Origin: Sideroxydans sp.
GTDB taxonomy: Bacteria > Pseudomonadota > Gammaproteobacteria > Burkholderiales > Gallionellaceae
Length of the DNA stretch: 64,000 bases
Reading direction: 5' to 3'
Assembly: GCA_024636935.1 (NCBI GenBank)
Contig: JAGXGC010000027.1
Location: 1 to 64,000, forward strand
Position 1 is the first letter of the stretch; the number at the start of each line of letters is the position of its first letter. Below are positions 20,710 to 31,569 of the stretch, piece after piece. The position numbers and the translations under genes are program-made. Below the pieces are notes generated by a model that searched no databases, was not told where the DNA came from, and was given only the letters and a program-made list of their open reading frames with translations.

Positions 20710-21174
20710 ATGCGTTACTGGCTGATGAAATCAGAGCCTTCCGATGTCAGCATCGACGATCTGGCTGCATTCCCCGACCAAAGTGTTGCCTGGTACGGCG
20801 TGCGCAACTATCAAGCGCGCAACTTCATGCGCGACCAGATGAACGTAGGCGATGGCGTGCTGTTCTATCACTCCAACTGCAAGGAACCCGGCATCGCGGG
20901 TATCGCCGAGGTGTGCAGTCCTGCGTATCCTGATGCCACACAGTTCGATAAAAAGAATAAGTATTTTGATGCTAAAGCGACACCCGAACAGCCACGCTGG
21001 ATGAATGTGGATGTGAAGCTGGTGAAGAAGATCACGCTTATCTCTCTGAATGAACTCCGACGACATCCAGAGCTGGAACATATGCGCACCTTGCAACGCG
21101 GCAATCGCCTTTCCATCACCCCACTAGATCCGGCGGAGTGGAAGTTCATCACTACACAGTTAGTGAATAACTGA
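20710..21174 (+). CDS. EVE domain-containing protein
   Basis: MRYWLMKSEPSDVSIDDL...WYGVRNYQARNFMRDQMNVGDGVLFYHSN. Confidence 0.95.
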   Translation: MRYWLMKSEPSDVSIDDLAAFPDQSVAWYGVRNYQARNFMRDQMNVGDGVLFYHSNCKEPGIAGIAEVCSPAYPDATQFDKKNKYFDAKATPEQPRWMNVDVKLVKKITLISLNELRRHPELEHMRTLQRGNRLSITPLDPAEWKFITTQLVNN

Positions 21175-21971
21175 TGGAGTGGTATGTCGCCTATCTATTG
21201 CTAGGTGTAGTTGCAGGGTTTCTTGCAGGGTTGTTCGGCGTTGGCGGCGGGCTGGTGCTGGTGCCAGTGTTATTGCTGATGTTCGATGCGCAGCATTTCG
21301 CGCCGGAACACCTCATGCATCTTGCGCTAGGCACTTCGATGGCGACCATCATATTCACCTCGCTCTCCAGCATGCGCAAGCATCACCAGCTGGGCGCGGT
21401 GAACTGGCAAGTCGTGCGCAAGATCACACCCGGCATCCTGCTTGGCACAGCCGTCGGTGCATTGACTGCATCGAACATCCCAGCCCAAGGCTTGGGCATC
21501 TTCTTTGCGATGTTCGTCTATTTCGCTGCGGCACAGATACTCATCGACAAACGCCCGCACGCCTCGCGCCAACTTCCCGGAATTTCCGGAATGACAGGCT
21601 TCGGCACGCTTACGGGCTGGATTAGTAGTTTGGTTTCCATAGGCGGGGGCACTCTGGTCGTGCCCTTCCTGCTCTGGTGCAACCTGTCGATACGCAACGC
21701 CATTGGCACCGCCTCGGCTATCGGTTTTCCTATCGCTGTCGGCGGCACTTTGGGCTACATCTCAGTCGGCTCACCGATTGAGGACTTACCTGATATGCAT
21801 TTCGGCTACGTCTATCTGCCCGCGCTGTTCTGGATCGCACTCGCCACCATGCTCACAGCGCCACTGGGCGCGAGAGCCGCGCATAGCTTGAATGTTAGCT
21901 TGTTGCGTAAGTTGTTCGCCGGACTGCTTATCGTTCTGGCGACCAAACTGCTATTCAAATTCCTAGCCTGA
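21174..21971 (+). CDS. TauE/SafE family sulfite exporter-like permease
   Basis: LLGVVAGFLAGLFGVGGGLVLVPVLL; second half SIGGGTLVVPFLLWCNL. Confidence 0.92.
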   Translation: MEWYVAYLLLGVVAGFLAGLFGVGGGLVLVPVLLLMFDAQHFAPEHLMHLALGTSMATIIFTSLSSMRKHHQLGAVNWQVVRKITPGILLGTAVGALTASNIPAQGLGIFFAMFVYFAAAQILIDKRPHASRQLPGISGMTGFGTLTGWISSLVSIGGGTLVVPFLLWCNLSIRNAIGTASAIGFPIAVGGTLGYISVGSPIEDLPDMHFGYVYLPALFWIALATMLTAPLGARAAHSLNVSLLRKLFAGLLIVLATKLLFKFLA

Positions 21972-21972
21972 T

Positions 21973-23481
21973 TCAGCGCTGCGCCTCCCTATCCAGCTCA
22001 CCACTAGATAGCTTGGATTCGTAATCGGCCAAGGCAAGTTTCACCTTTCCACTCAGTACATACAGCCCGATCAGATTGGGAAACGCCATGGACAGTACCA
22101 GCAGATCGGTGAAGTCCACCAGATTGGAAGCGCTCGCCACTGAAGCGACAACCACGAAGCCGATGAACACCTCCTTATACAAGATGGAGTAACGTTCGCC
22201 GAACACATACACCCAGCACCGTTCACCGTAATACGACCATGAGATCGCCGTACTGTAGGCGAACAGCACAACGGACAAGGCCAATATCGACGGAAACCAA
22301 TCAGATGCGGTTGCGAATGCCATGGAAGTCAACGTGGCCCCCTGACTTGCTGCGCGAATCGACTCATATTCCGGTGCGTTGTACACACCAGTGATGATGA
22401 TCACCAAGGCCGTCATAGTGCAGATCACCACGGTGTCGATGAAAGGCTCATACAACGCAACCAGACCTTGTCGTACCGGATACTTCACCGATGCCGCAGA
22501 GTGCGCAATCGCAGCCGAGCCAAGCCCCGCCTCGGAAGAGAAAGCAGCCCGTTTGAATCCCTGCACGATGGCACCCACCATGCCCCCCGCTACCGCTATC
22601 GGAGAAAATGCTTCCATGACAATCTTGCCCAATGCTGCCGGCACCAAGTCTGCGTTGCTACCGATGATCCACAGACAAGTCCCCACATAGATGATCACCA
22701 TGGTCGGCACCACCGCTTCCGCAACATGCGCGATGCGGCGCAGACCGCCTATGATTACCAGTCCGATGGCGACAGCCATCAATAGTCCGTAAGCAATGGG
22801 GAAGTCGCGAAAGAATTCGATCTGCGTCTGAACTGCGCCCATGGATTGGCTTACTTGGAATGCACTCCCAGCACCGAAGGAACCGAGAATGGTAAAGATC
22901 GCAAACAGGATCGCCAAAGCTTTACCTGTACGAGGCACGCCGTTCTCGGCTAGGCCTTTCGACAGATATTCCATCGCGCCGCCCATCAATCGCCCATCCG
23001 GGCGCACCTCGCGATACATCTGCGCCAAACTGGCCTCGGTAAATTTTGTACTCATGCCGAGGAAACCTGCCACGATCATCCAGAATGTCGCACCCGGGCC
23101 ACCGATGGAGATAGCAATCGCAACACCCGCGATGTTGCCCAAACCAACCGTGGCAGAGAGCGCTGTGGAAAGCGCCTGAAACGAAGTGACTTCACCTTGG
23201 TCGTCAGCCGTCCGGTACTTACCACGTATCACATGGAATGCATGTCGCATCATGCGCAAATTGACGAAGCCAAAGCGCAATGTCAGAAATACAGCAGCCA
23301 CGATCAGCCATGCAACGATTAGCGGCATGGAAGGCTCGCCGGGGAAGATGTCAAAGAAGATGACTTGCGCCAAGACGCCATTGATCGAACCAAACATCGC
23401 ATCCAAGCTGGACTCGCTTGCCCAAACCATCTGCGGTGCGGAGCTCAACACCAGCCACATCACTACCCTGCACATATTCAT
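21973..23481 (-). CDS. alanine/glycine:sodium symporter (AGCS family)
   Basis: STALSATVGLGNIAGVAIAISIGGPGATFWM, RAAFSSEAGLGSAAIAHSAA. Confidence 0.93.
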   Translation of the reverse strand: MNMCRVVMWLVLSSAPQMVWASESSLDAMFGSINGVLAQVIFFDIFPGEPSMPLIVAWLIVAAVFLTLRFGFVNLRMMRHAFHVIRGKYRTADDQGEVTSFQALSTALSATVGLGNIAGVAIAISIGGPGATFWMIVAGFLGMSTKFTEASLAQMYREVRPDGRLMGGAMEYLSKGLAENGVPRTGKALAILFAIFTILGSFGAGSAFQVSQSMGAVQTQIEFFRDFPIAYGLLMAVAIGLVIIGGLRRIAHVAEAVVPTMVIIYVGTCLWIIGSNADLVPAALGKIVMEAFSPIAVAGGMVGAIVQGFKRAAFSSEAGLGSAAIAHSAASVKYPVRQGLVALYEPFIDTVVICTMTALVIIITGVYNAPEYESIRAASQGATLTSMAFATASDWFPSILALSVVLFAYSTAISWSYYGERCWVYVFGERYSILYKEVFIGFVVVASVASASNLVDFTDLLVLSMAFPNLIGLYVLSGKVKLALADYESKLSSGELDREAQR

Positions 23482-23571
23482 GCTGCACCTCCCTGTGTAT
23501 CGTCGCAGGATTAAAACCCGAAGCGACCCCAGACTCAAGCGTTGATATGCATTCCGTTTCTTACGGGCGAT

Positions 23572-23597
23572 AAAAAGCCGGCTTGCGCCGGCTTTTT
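23572..23597 (-). terminator. intrinsic terminator after cytochrome c gene
   Basis: AAAAAGCCGGC TTGC GCCGGCTTTTT. Confidence 0.9.
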
Positions 23598-23625
23598 ATT
23601 CACCGAAAATCTCTTTTCAGTTGAA

Positions 23626-23940
23626 TCACAGGCCCTTGATGAAGGCAATGATCTCTGCCATGTCAGCATCGCTGACCTTCGGGTTTGCAGGCATCGGCAT
23701 AGAACCCCAAGCACCGCTACCACCCTTCTTGATCTTGGTGGCAACCTTGTCCCAAGCTGCTGCATCACCCTTGTATTTGGCAGCAACATCCTTCCAAGCG
23801 GGGCCAACCACCTTCTTGTCCACTTTGTGGCAAGCTGTGCAGTTGTTCTTCTTTGCGACTGCTGGCATATCGGTTGCCATGGCGGAACCCGCAACCATCA
23901 GACCTGCTGCTGCAATCATGCTAACGACGATAGATTTCAT
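23626..23940 (-). CDS. class I cytochrome c (c551/c552-like)
   Basis: Sec signal peptide; NNCTACHKVDKKVVGPAWKDVAAKYKG; axial Met region GSMPMP. Confidence 0.93.
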   Translation of the reverse strand: MKSIVVSMIAAAGLMVAGSAMATDMPAVAKKNNCTACHKVDKKVVGPAWKDVAAKYKGDAAAWDKVATKIKKGGSGAWGSMPMPANPKVSDADMAEIIAFIKGL

Positions 23941-24083
23941 GTTCTCTCCAATTTTTTTAGGTTTGACTACATTTCACTACGAGCGGAGCTATTACCCCGT
24001 CCGCATTCTAAACAACCCCGCACGAATTGCAAACCACAAAGCGGTGGGCGATTAACGCCTCATTTTATGAATCGGTTGACGCA

Positions 24084-24506
24084 TCACTTAATCCGCAGAA
24101 TGAACTGTACAAGCACGGTCAGCTCATCACCAGTCAGCGCAGGCTGAGGTGGCATCGCAACACTGCCCCAGATTCCTTTACCTCCTTTGCGCACTTTAGC
24201 TTCCAGAAAAGCTTGAGCATCGGCGTCAGCACGGTATTTGTCCGCCACTGCCTTCCATGCAGGGCCGACCAATTTCTTATCCAGCGCGTGACAGGCGAAA
24301 CAATTCTTTTTCTTTGCCAACGCCATGGCATCAGCTTCCGAAAACTGCGCTTGAGTGGCAGGACTTGCAACTTGGGACGCTTCCACCTTGATTGCCGCCT
24401 CTATCTTGGCGGGCCCGTCTACCGCGACTGGTGGAAGTGTGCTTTCCTGCACATCTGGCTGACAACCTGCGAACACAAATAGCGCCAGCATCAATATCTT
24501 CTTCAT
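24084..24506 (-). CDS. class I cytochrome c, predicted lipoprotein
   Basis: MKKILMLALFVFAGC lipobox; KKNCFACHALDKKLVGPAWKAVADKYR; GSVAMPP. Confidence 0.9.
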   Translation of the reverse strand: MKKILMLALFVFAGCQPDVQESTLPPVAVDGPAKIEAAIKVEASQVASPATQAQFSEADAMALAKKKNCFACHALDKKLVGPAWKAVADKYRADADAQAFLEAKVRKGGKGIWGSVAMPPQPALTGDELTVLVQFILRIK

Positions 24507-24541
24507 ACAAATCTCCTACTTTGTGGATTGTGAACTACGGC

Positions 24542-25159
24542 CTACTCTCCTTTTTCCAACCAGTTCAACAGATATGACCACTGCTCCAATTCGCGTTGTG
24601 CCAATGAAGGAGGCAGATCAAATAAGGCCTTACCTTCGAAGGCTGCATTCACGTAGGCTTGCGTTTCTCGCAAATAAGCCAGTACCGGCAGGTCAAGTCC
24701 TTGCAGGAATTGCTCCAGAGTCAAGGCTGCTCTTGTACGCGGATCCATGCGCATACCGACCACCCCAACGAAAATATTGCCTTTGCGAATCGCCTTCTCA
24801 TGGCGCAACGCCTCAAGAAAGTCTCGACTGGCTTGAATGTCGAATGCGGAGGGCGCAATGGGCACGACCACCCTGTGTACCAGCTTCAAGGCATGCTCCA
24901 GATTCTTGCCATGCAGCCCCGCAGGCGAATCAATCACCAGCCAGTCCAGCGGCGCATCGTGACTACCGCCCGATTGCATCAATTCGATCCCCGGCAGATC
25001 CATCTGACGCATTGACAACCACTGTGTCGCGGATTTTTGACGATCCAGGTCAAGGATGGCGACACGCTTCCCCTGCGATGCCAGATAGGCAGCGATATTG
25101 GTGGAAAGCGTGGTCTTGCCGCTACCACCTTTAGGATTCGCAATCAGAATCGCTTTCAT
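24542..25159 (-). CDS. ParA/MinD-like ATPase
   Basis: [44 protein letters not shown] deviant Walker A. Confidence 0.92.
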   Translation of the reverse strand: MKAILIANPKGGSGKTTLSTNIAAYLASQGKRVAILDLDRQKSATQWLSMRQMDLPGIELMQSGGSHDAPLDWLVIDSPAGLHGKNLEHALKLVHRVVVPIAPSAFDIQASRDFLEALRHEKAIRKGNIFVGVVGMRMDPRTRAALTLEQFLQGLDLPVLAYLRETQAYVNAAFEGKALFDLPPSLAQRELEQWSYLLNWLEKGE

Positions 25160-25170
25160 GGTGCCCTCCC

Positions 25171-27021
25171 TCATTTCTCCACTTGAGAAACGTCACGCAC
25201 GGCGCCCTTATCCGCGCTAGTTACCATTGCCGCGTAAGCACGCAATGCAGCTGAAATCTTGCGTGGGCGCTCCGCAACGGGTTTCCATGCCAGACTGCCC
25301 TTCGCTTCCATCCCGGCACGCCGACGCGCCAACTCTTCGACAGAGATAGCCAGCTCAATAGTGCGATTCGGAATATCGATCTCAATACGGTCTCCTTCTT
25401 CCACCAGACCGATCGCGCCGCCGCTGGCTGCTTCCGGTGAAGCATGACCTATGCTCAAACCGGACGTGCCTCCGGAGAAACGTCCGTCTGTGAGCAATGC
25501 ACAGGCTTTGCCCAGACCTTTCGATTTGAGGTACGAGGTCGGGTACAGCATCTCCTGCATGCCTGGCCCTCCCTTGGGACCTTCATAGCGGATGATGACC
25601 ACATCACCAGCGACAATCTGGTCGGCAAGGATGCCTGCGGTCGCAGCATCTTGACTCTCGAACACGCGCGCACGTCCGCTGAACTTAAGAATACTTTCAT
25701 CTACGCCTGCCGTTTTGACGATGCAGCCATCCACTGCGATGTTGCCGTGGAGTACCGCTAAACCACCATCCTGCGAAAAGGCATGCGCCTTGTCGCGTAT
25801 GCAACCTTTGGCGCGATCCGCATCTAGCTCCGGATACAACATGGACTGCGAAAACGCGATCGTGGTGGGAATACCACCGGGGGCGGCACGGAAGAATTTC
25901 TTCACATCCTCGCTCTGCGTCAGAGTGATATCCCATTCTTTGAGCCCGTCACGCAACGTTTTGCTGTGCACCGAGCCCACTTCGCCGTGCAACAATCCAG
26001 CGCGATCAAGCTCTCCCAGAATTGCCGCGATGCCACCTGCGCGATGCACATCTTCCATGTGATATTCGGACGAAGGAGCGACCTTGCACAAAGTCGGCAC
26101 ATGGAGCGATAAACGATCCATATCCTTCATAGTGAAATCCACGCCCGCTTCGCGCGCGATCGCTAGCAGGTGCAACACGGTGTTGGTTGAACCGCCCATG
26201 GCAATGTCCAGCGTCATTGCATTCTCGAACGCCTCGAAAGTGGCGATGCTGCGCGGCAGCGCCGATGCATCATCCTGTTCGTAATAGCGTTTCGCGAGTT
26301 CGACGATCAGCCGCCCGGCACGCAGAAAAAGCTGCTTGCGCTCGGCGTGCGTTGCTACCAGCGAACCGTTACCGGGCAAACTCAAACCCAGCGCCTCAGT
26401 AAGACAATTCATCGAGTTGGCTGTGAACATTCCGGAGCAGGAGCCGCAAGTCGGACAAGCGGAACGCTCGATAGCATCCACTTCTTCGTCACTCACACGA
26501 CTATCGGCAGCAGCGACCATCGCATCCACCAGATCCAGGCCTTTCACTTTGCCCTGCCAGTTGACCTTGCCAGCTTCCATCGGCCCGCCGGAAACGAAGA
26601 TCACAGGAATGTTCAGACGCATTGCGGCCATTAGCATTCCGGGCGTGATCTTGTCGCAGTTGGAGATGCACACCAGCGCGTCGGCACAGTGCGCATTACA
26701 CATATATTCCACGCTATCGGCGATCAGGTCGCGCGAAGGCAAGGAATACAACATGCCGTCGTGGCCCATTGCGATGCCGTCATCCACCGCGATGGTGTTG
26801 AATTCTTTGGCGATACCGCCGGCCTTTTCAATCTCGCGCGCGACCAGTTGCCCCATGTCTTTCAGGTGGACGTGACCAGGTACGAACTGGGTGAACGAGT
26901 TGGCGATGGCGATGATGGGCTTACCAAAGTCACCGTCGCTCATGCCTGTGGCGCGCCACAAAGATCGTGCGCCAGCCATGTTGCGGCCGTGGGTAGAAGT
27001 GCGGGAACGGTATTGAGGCAT
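25171..27021 (-). CDS. ilvD: dihydroxy-acid dehydratase
   Basis: [74 protein letters not shown]. Confidence 0.97.
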   Translation of the reverse strand: MPQYRSRTSTHGRNMAGARSLWRATGMSDGDFGKPIIAIANSFTQFVPGHVHLKDMGQLVAREIEKAGGIAKEFNTIAVDDGIAMGHDGMLYSLPSRDLIADSVEYMCNAHCADALVCISNCDKITPGMLMAAMRLNIPVIFVSGGPMEAGKVNWQGKVKGLDLVDAMVAAADSRVSDEEVDAIERSACPTCGSCSGMFTANSMNCLTEALGLSLPGNGSLVATHAERKQLFLRAGRLIVELAKRYYEQDDASALPRSIATFEAFENAMTLDIAMGGSTNTVLHLLAIAREAGVDFTMKDMDRLSLHVPTLCKVAPSSEYHMEDVHRAGGIAAILGELDRAGLLHGEVGSVHSKTLRDGLKEWDITLTQSEDVKKFFRAAPGGIPTTIAFSQSMLYPELDADRAKGCIRDKAHAFSQDGGLAVLHGNIAVDGCIVKTAGVDESILKFSGRARVFESQDAATAGILADQIVAGDVVIIRYEGPKGGPGMQEMLYPTSYLKSKGLGKACALLTDGRFSGGTSGLSIGHASPEAASGGAIGLVEEGDRIEIDIPNRTIELAISVEELARRRAGMEAKGSLAWKPVAERPRKISAALRAYAAMVTSADKGAVRDVSQVEK

Positions 27022-27075
27022 GATCTGTCTTTCAAGCAACGTATAATCAGGGTGTTGATTCTAACTCATAGGCAT

Positions 27076-27864
27076 ATGCTCGTTCATCCGCAATTCGACC
27101 CCGTCGCCATCCACCTCGGCTCATTCGGCATCCACTGGTACGGGCTGATGTATCTGCTTGGATTCGCAACTTTCATCTGGCTGGGACGTAAACGCTTGCA
27201 AGCAATGAACCGGCCCGACTGGGATGCCAAGTTTCTGGATGACCTGCTGTTCTTCGGCGTGCTGGGTGTCGTGCTGGGGGGGCGCTTGGGCGAGGTGTTG
27301 TTCTACAACCCCGGCTATTACCTCTCCCACCCATTAAAAATACTCGCAGTTTGGGAAGGCGGCATGTCCTTCCATGGCGGATTTTTGGGCGTACTTATTG
27401 CGATGGCACTATTCGCACGTGGTAGAAAAATCCAGTGGCTGGCACTGATGGATTTTATCGCCCCACTTGTACCGCCCGGCTTGGCATTCGGACGCCTGGG
27501 GAATTTCATCAATGGTGAGTTGTGGGGGCGACCGACCGAGGCACCTTGGGGTATGGTATTCCCGCAAGTCGACAGTCTGCCTCGCCACCCTTCGCAGTTA
27601 TATGAATTCGCACTAGAAGGCGTCGCCCTGTTCGCGCTGTTGTGGTGGTTCTCCAGCAAACCGCGCCCGGTCGGGGCTGTGTCCGGTCTGTTCTTGATAG
27701 GTTATGGCAGTTTCCGCTTTATTGGAGAGTTCTCGCGCAATCCTGACGATGGTATTTTCGGGCTGATGACTTTCGGTGTCAGTATGGGGCAATGGCTGAG
27801 TCTGCCGATGATCCTGATCGGCATCTGGCTAATGTGGCGAAGCTATTCCTCACCCGTGCGATGA
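27076..27864 (+). CDS. lgt: prolipoprotein diacylglyceryl transferase
   Basis: [50 protein letters not shown]. Confidence 0.97.
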   Translation: MLVHPQFDPVAIHLGSFGIHWYGLMYLLGFATFIWLGRKRLQAMNRPDWDAKFLDDLLFFGVLGVVLGGRLGEVLFYNPGYYLSHPLKILAVWEGGMSFHGGFLGVLIAMALFARGRKIQWLALMDFIAPLVPPGLAFGRLGNFINGELWGRPTEAPWGMVFPQVDSLPRHPSQLYEFALEGVALFALLWWFSSKPRPVGAVSGLFLIGYGSFRFIGEFSRNPDDGIFGLMTFGVSMGQWLSLPMILIGIWLMWRSYSSPVR

Positions 27865-28829
27865 AACGTCTCCTGCTTCTGATTTGCTTGTGTGTAAACC
27901 TTTCCGCACAAGCATCAAGCCCGAACTGGAAATCTTGTGCGTCTAAGCCCAATGATCAGGAACGACTGGATTGTTATGACAAGCTCACAGGACAGCACTA
28001 TGACAAACGCTCGGCACTGACACGTGCTTGGGATTTGGATGGGCGCGGCAATCCGGATGCCGCAGGTGTGCGCCGACTGGAACCCTACCGCGCCAACCGT
28101 GTGATGGTGCACCACACCTCTCATATCAATACTCAGCCTGCCTCTCCTACCCACTCGCTAGCTCTTCCATATGCTTACGAATCCAACGAACTCAAGTTCC
28201 AGTTCAGCGCAAAGTCCGAGATTGGTAATTTCCGAGAATTGGAATTTTTTGGCTTTCGCGACTTTCGCTTGTGGGCTGGCTTTACACAACAGTCTTACTG
28301 GCAGCTATTCAATGGCTCACAATCTTCCCCGTTCCGCGAAACGAACTATGAACCGGAGATCATTGGTACTTTCGGCACTGGTAATAACGAAGGCTGGAAG
28401 TTGCTAAACATCGGTTTTTCACACCAATCGAATGGTCGTGAGAACCCTCTATCCCGCAGTTGGAATCGCGTCTACCTCCAAGGCGGCTGGGAAATAAGCG
28501 ACTATTACCTGCTCGCACGCAGTTGGTGGCGATTCCCGGAATCCTTCGCCAACGACGACAATCCAGATATCCAGCAATATCTCGGCCGCGCAGAACTTGA
28601 AGCACATTGGGCGCCCGACTCCGATGATGAAGTAACATTGCTGCTTCGCTCCAATCTTTCCTTAGGACAACCGCGCGGCTATTTGCAACTTGACTGGTCT
28701 ACACCGGCGCAAATCTGGCACTTATCGCACCTGAGCTTACAGCTCGCCACGGGCTACGGACAAAGCCTCATTGATTACAATCACAAGCAGACGAGTTTCT
28801 CTTTCGGCCTGACCTTTAAGGACTGGTAA
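27861..28829 (+). CDS. pldA: outer-membrane phospholipase A
   Basis: Signal peptide, C-terminal beta-barrel, [21 protein letters not shown] active-site region (HxSNG). Confidence 0.92.
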   Translation: MKRLLLLICLCVNLSAQASSPNWKSCASKPNDQERLDCYDKLTGQHYDKRSALTRAWDLDGRGNPDAAGVRRLEPYRANRVMVHHTSHINTQPASPTHSLALPYAYESNELKFQFSAKSEIGNFRELEFFGFRDFRLWAGFTQQSYWQLFNGSQSSPFRETNYEPEIIGTFGTGNNEGWKLLNIGFSHQSNGRENPLSRSWNRVYLQGGWEISDYYLLARSWWRFPESFANDDNPDIQQYLGRAELEAHWAPDSDDEVTLLLRSNLSLGQPRGYLQLDWSTPAQIWHLSHLSLQLATGYGQSLIDYNHKQTSFSFGLTFKDW

Positions 28830-28892
28830 AGTTGACACTGCCGGACTGCCTCCCCGATACTCACACTCCATTCTTCAACAAGGTGTTACGTT

Positions 28893-30182
28893 TTGGATGA
28901 CATCTCACTGGGTGCATTATTCGGCATCCTCATCGCCCTGCTGATCTGTAGCGCATTCTTTTCCGGTTCTGAAACCAGCATGATGGCGATTAACCGCTAT
29001 CGCCTGAACACTCTGATGCGGAAGGGCAACCGCAGCGCAAAGCTGGTCAACAACCTGCTCGGAAAAGTGGACAAGCTGCTTGGCTCAATCCTGCTTGGCA
29101 ATACGCTGGTCAATGTCGCTGCCGCCGCAGTGACAAATATCATCGTCCTGCGCTTGTATGGCCAAGACGACATCGCCATCCTGCTCGGCACCCTCGCGCT
29201 TACCTTTGTATTGCTTGTGTTCAGCGAGATTACGCCCAAGGTTTTGGCGGCCAGTTATCCTGAAAAATTAGCTCTGCCTGCGAGCCATCTGCTTTCCCCG
29301 TTGACCACCCTGTTCCATCCAGTTGTCTGGGTTGCCGGCATGCTGGTAAAAAACCTACTGCGCATATTTAGCATTAACCTCCATACCGATCGTCGGCAGT
29401 CGCGAGCCACCCTGGAAGAATTGCGTTCCATGGTGCTTGAAGCCGACCATTATTTGCCCCACAAACATCAAAAGATGTTGCTCAACCTAGTCGATCTTGA
29501 GCGCGTCACCGTGAACGATGTGATGATCCCGCGCAATCAGATCGAATCCCTGAATTTATCTACCGAAGCAGAAAATCTCAAGCGCCAGATCATCACCAGC
29601 CACCATACGCTATTGCCGGTGTATGAAGACTCCCCGAGCAATATCATCGGTATCTTGCACATCAAACGCGTTCTCCCTTTGCTGCAGGAAGAATTCCTTG
29701 AACCCGCTCAACTGCACGAAATATTACATACGCCTTATTTCATCCCCTCCGACACTCCATTGCTCAAACAATTACAGCAATTCCAGGAACGACAAGCCAG
29801 GCTTGGCTTGGTCGTGGATGAATACGGCGAGCTGCTCGGCCTTGTCACGCTGGAAAACATCCTCGAAGAGATCGTTGGTGACTTCACCACACAATCACCA
29901 GCTCAAGGTGGAAAATATATGCCGCAGGAGGATGGGAGCTACCTGCTTGAAGGCGGCAGTAATCTGCGAGATCTGAATCGAAAGCTTGGCTTCCACTTAC
30001 CCTTGGGGACCGCCAAGACTCTCAATGGTCTGATTTTGGATCATCTCGAAGACATCCCTGAAGCGGGCACCAGCCTCAAAATCGGTGGCTATCCTATCGA
30101 AATCATTCAGACTCAAGATAGAGCAATCAAGGTTGCTCGCATTTTTCCTATACAGCAGAGCAAAGCCAAAGCAAAGACTTGA
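28893..30182 (+). CDS. HlyC/CorC family transporter (DUF21/CNNM + CBS + CorC_HlyC)
   Basis: FFSGSETSMMAINRYRL, VTVNDVMIPRNQIESL, LVVDEYGELLGLVTLENILEEIVGD; TTG start. Confidence 0.93.
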   Translation: MDDISLGALFGILIALLICSAFFSGSETSMMAINRYRLNTLMRKGNRSAKLVNNLLGKVDKLLGSILLGNTLVNVAAAAVTNIIVLRLYGQDDIAILLGTLALTFVLLVFSEITPKVLAASYPEKLALPASHLLSPLTTLFHPVVWVAGMLVKNLLRIFSINLHTDRRQSRATLEELRSMVLEADHYLPHKHQKMLLNLVDLERVTVNDVMIPRNQIESLNLSTEAENLKRQIITSHHTLLPVYEDSPSNIIGILHIKRVLPLLQEEFLEPAQLHEILHTPYFIPSDTPLLKQLQQFQERQARLGLVVDEYGELLGLVTLENILEEIVGDFTTQSPAQGGKYMPQEDGSYLLEGGSNLRDLNRKLGFHLPLGTAKTLNGLILDHLEDIPEAGTSLKIGGYPIEIIQTQDRAIKVARIFPIQQSKAKAKT

Positions 30183-30303
30183 TTTCTTTACAAAGAAAGC
30201 AATGCCATGCATGATACAAAAAGCCTTTATAATCCGACACGTTTAGAGTAGCGCTCATAATCAACCGAAACTCTGCCGGCACAGCATTCCAATCGAGGAA
30301 AAG

Positions 30304-31518
30304 ATGGCTATCGAAAAAAATGTGAAGATCAAAGAGCAACTGTATCACTGGGAAGGCAAGGATAAGTCCGGCAAAACCGTGAAGGGGGACATGCGAGCAC
30401 CCGGTGAGGCGACTGTCTCGGCTCACCTGCGCCGCCAAGGCATCCAAGTCTCCAAGGTCAAGAAAAATTCACAGAGGGGCGGCTCAGTCAGCGACAAGGA
30501 CATCACTCTGTTCACCCGCCAGCTCGCCACCATGCTGAAATCCGGCGTGCCTCTGTTGCAGGCTTTCGATATTGTGGGCAAGGGGCATGACAATCCGGCA
30601 GTGGCTCACTTGCTGATGGCCATCAAGACCGACATTGAGACAGGTAGTAGTCTGGAGCAAGCCTTCCGCAAATACCCGCTTTATTTCGATGATCTATTCT
30701 GCAACCTGATCGGTGCGGGTGAGGCGGCCGGTATTCTGGATACCTTGCTGGATCGTCTGGCGTCCTACAAGGAAAAGATCCAGGCCATCAAAGGCAAAAT
30801 CAAGTCAGCATTGTTCTATCCTGTTTCGATCATCGCGGTCGCCTTCATTATCACTGCCATCATCATGATCTTCGTGATTCCAGCCTTCAAGGAGCTGTTC
30901 AGCAGCTTTGGCGCAGATTTGCCTGCACCTACGTTGGTAGTCATGTCAATCTCTGACTTCTTCGTTGAGTGGTGGTGGGCCATCTTCAGTATCGTCGGGG
31001 GTGGCATCTACGGCTTCTTCTATGCTTGGAAGCGCAATAAAAAGATGCAACGCGTGATGGATCAGATCATGCTCAAGATTCCCGTATTCGGTCCGCTGTT
31101 GCGCAAAGCCACCATTGCTCGCTGGTCTCGAACGCTTTCCACCATGTTCGCTGCGGGGGTGCCACTAGTTGAAGCCTTCGACTCCGTGGCGGGCGCTGCA
31201 GGCAATGCCGTGTATTACGATGCCACCAAGCAAATTCAGCGTGAGGTCACCTCAGGCAGTAGCTTGAATGCCGCCATGATCAATACCAACGCTTTTCCCG
31301 CCATGGTGCTACAAATGGTGGCTATCGGTGAAGAGTCAGGCTCAATCGATTCCATGCTTTCAAAAGTCGCAGACTTCTTTGAAGGCGAGGTAGATGAAGC
31401 AGTGGAAGCGCTGTCCAGCCTGATGGAACCTGTCATCATGGTGGTGCTGGGCGTACTCATCGGTGGCATGGTGATCGCGATGTACCTACCCATCTTCAAG
31501 ATGGGCCAAGTGGTTTAA
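30304..31518 (+). CDS. pilC: type IV pilus inner membrane platform protein
   Basis: Type II secretion F domains: LFTRQLATMLKSGVPLLQAFDIV; MVAIGEESGSIDSMLSKVADFFEGEVDEAVEALSSLMEPV. Confidence 0.95.
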   Translation: MAIEKNVKIKEQLYHWEGKDKSGKTVKGDMRAPGEATVSAHLRRQGIQVSKVKKNSQRGGSVSDKDITLFTRQLATMLKSGVPLLQAFDIVGKGHDNPAVAHLLMAIKTDIETGSSLEQAFRKYPLYFDDLFCNLIGAGEAAGILDTLLDRLASYKEKIQAIKGKIKSALFYPVSIIAVAFIITAIIMIFVIPAFKELFSSFGADLPAPTLVVMSISDFFVEWWWAIFSIVGGGIYGFFYAWKRNKKMQRVMDQIMLKIPVFGPLLRKATIARWSRTLSTMFAAGVPLVEAFDSVAGAAGNAVYYDATKQIQREVTSGSSLNAAMINTNAFPAMVLQMVAIGEESGSIDSMLSKVADFFEGEVDEAVEALSSLMEPVIMVVLGVLIGGMVIAMYLPIFKMGQVV

Positions 31519-31527
31519 CGCACAACT

Positions 31528-31550
31528 CGGCGCGACTTAATGTCGCGCCG
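31528..31550. repeat. intercistronic GC-rich hairpin between pilC and pilD
   Basis: CGGCGCGAC TTAAT GTCGCGCCG, no poly-T tail. Confidence 0.75.
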
Positions 31551-31569
31551 TCTCTCAGAAGATGCTCCG

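Noticed and set aside
26689-27075. N-terminal extension of the lgt ORF
   Set aside because: Opposite ilvD; the Lgt-like protein begins at [23 protein letters not shown] (27076).
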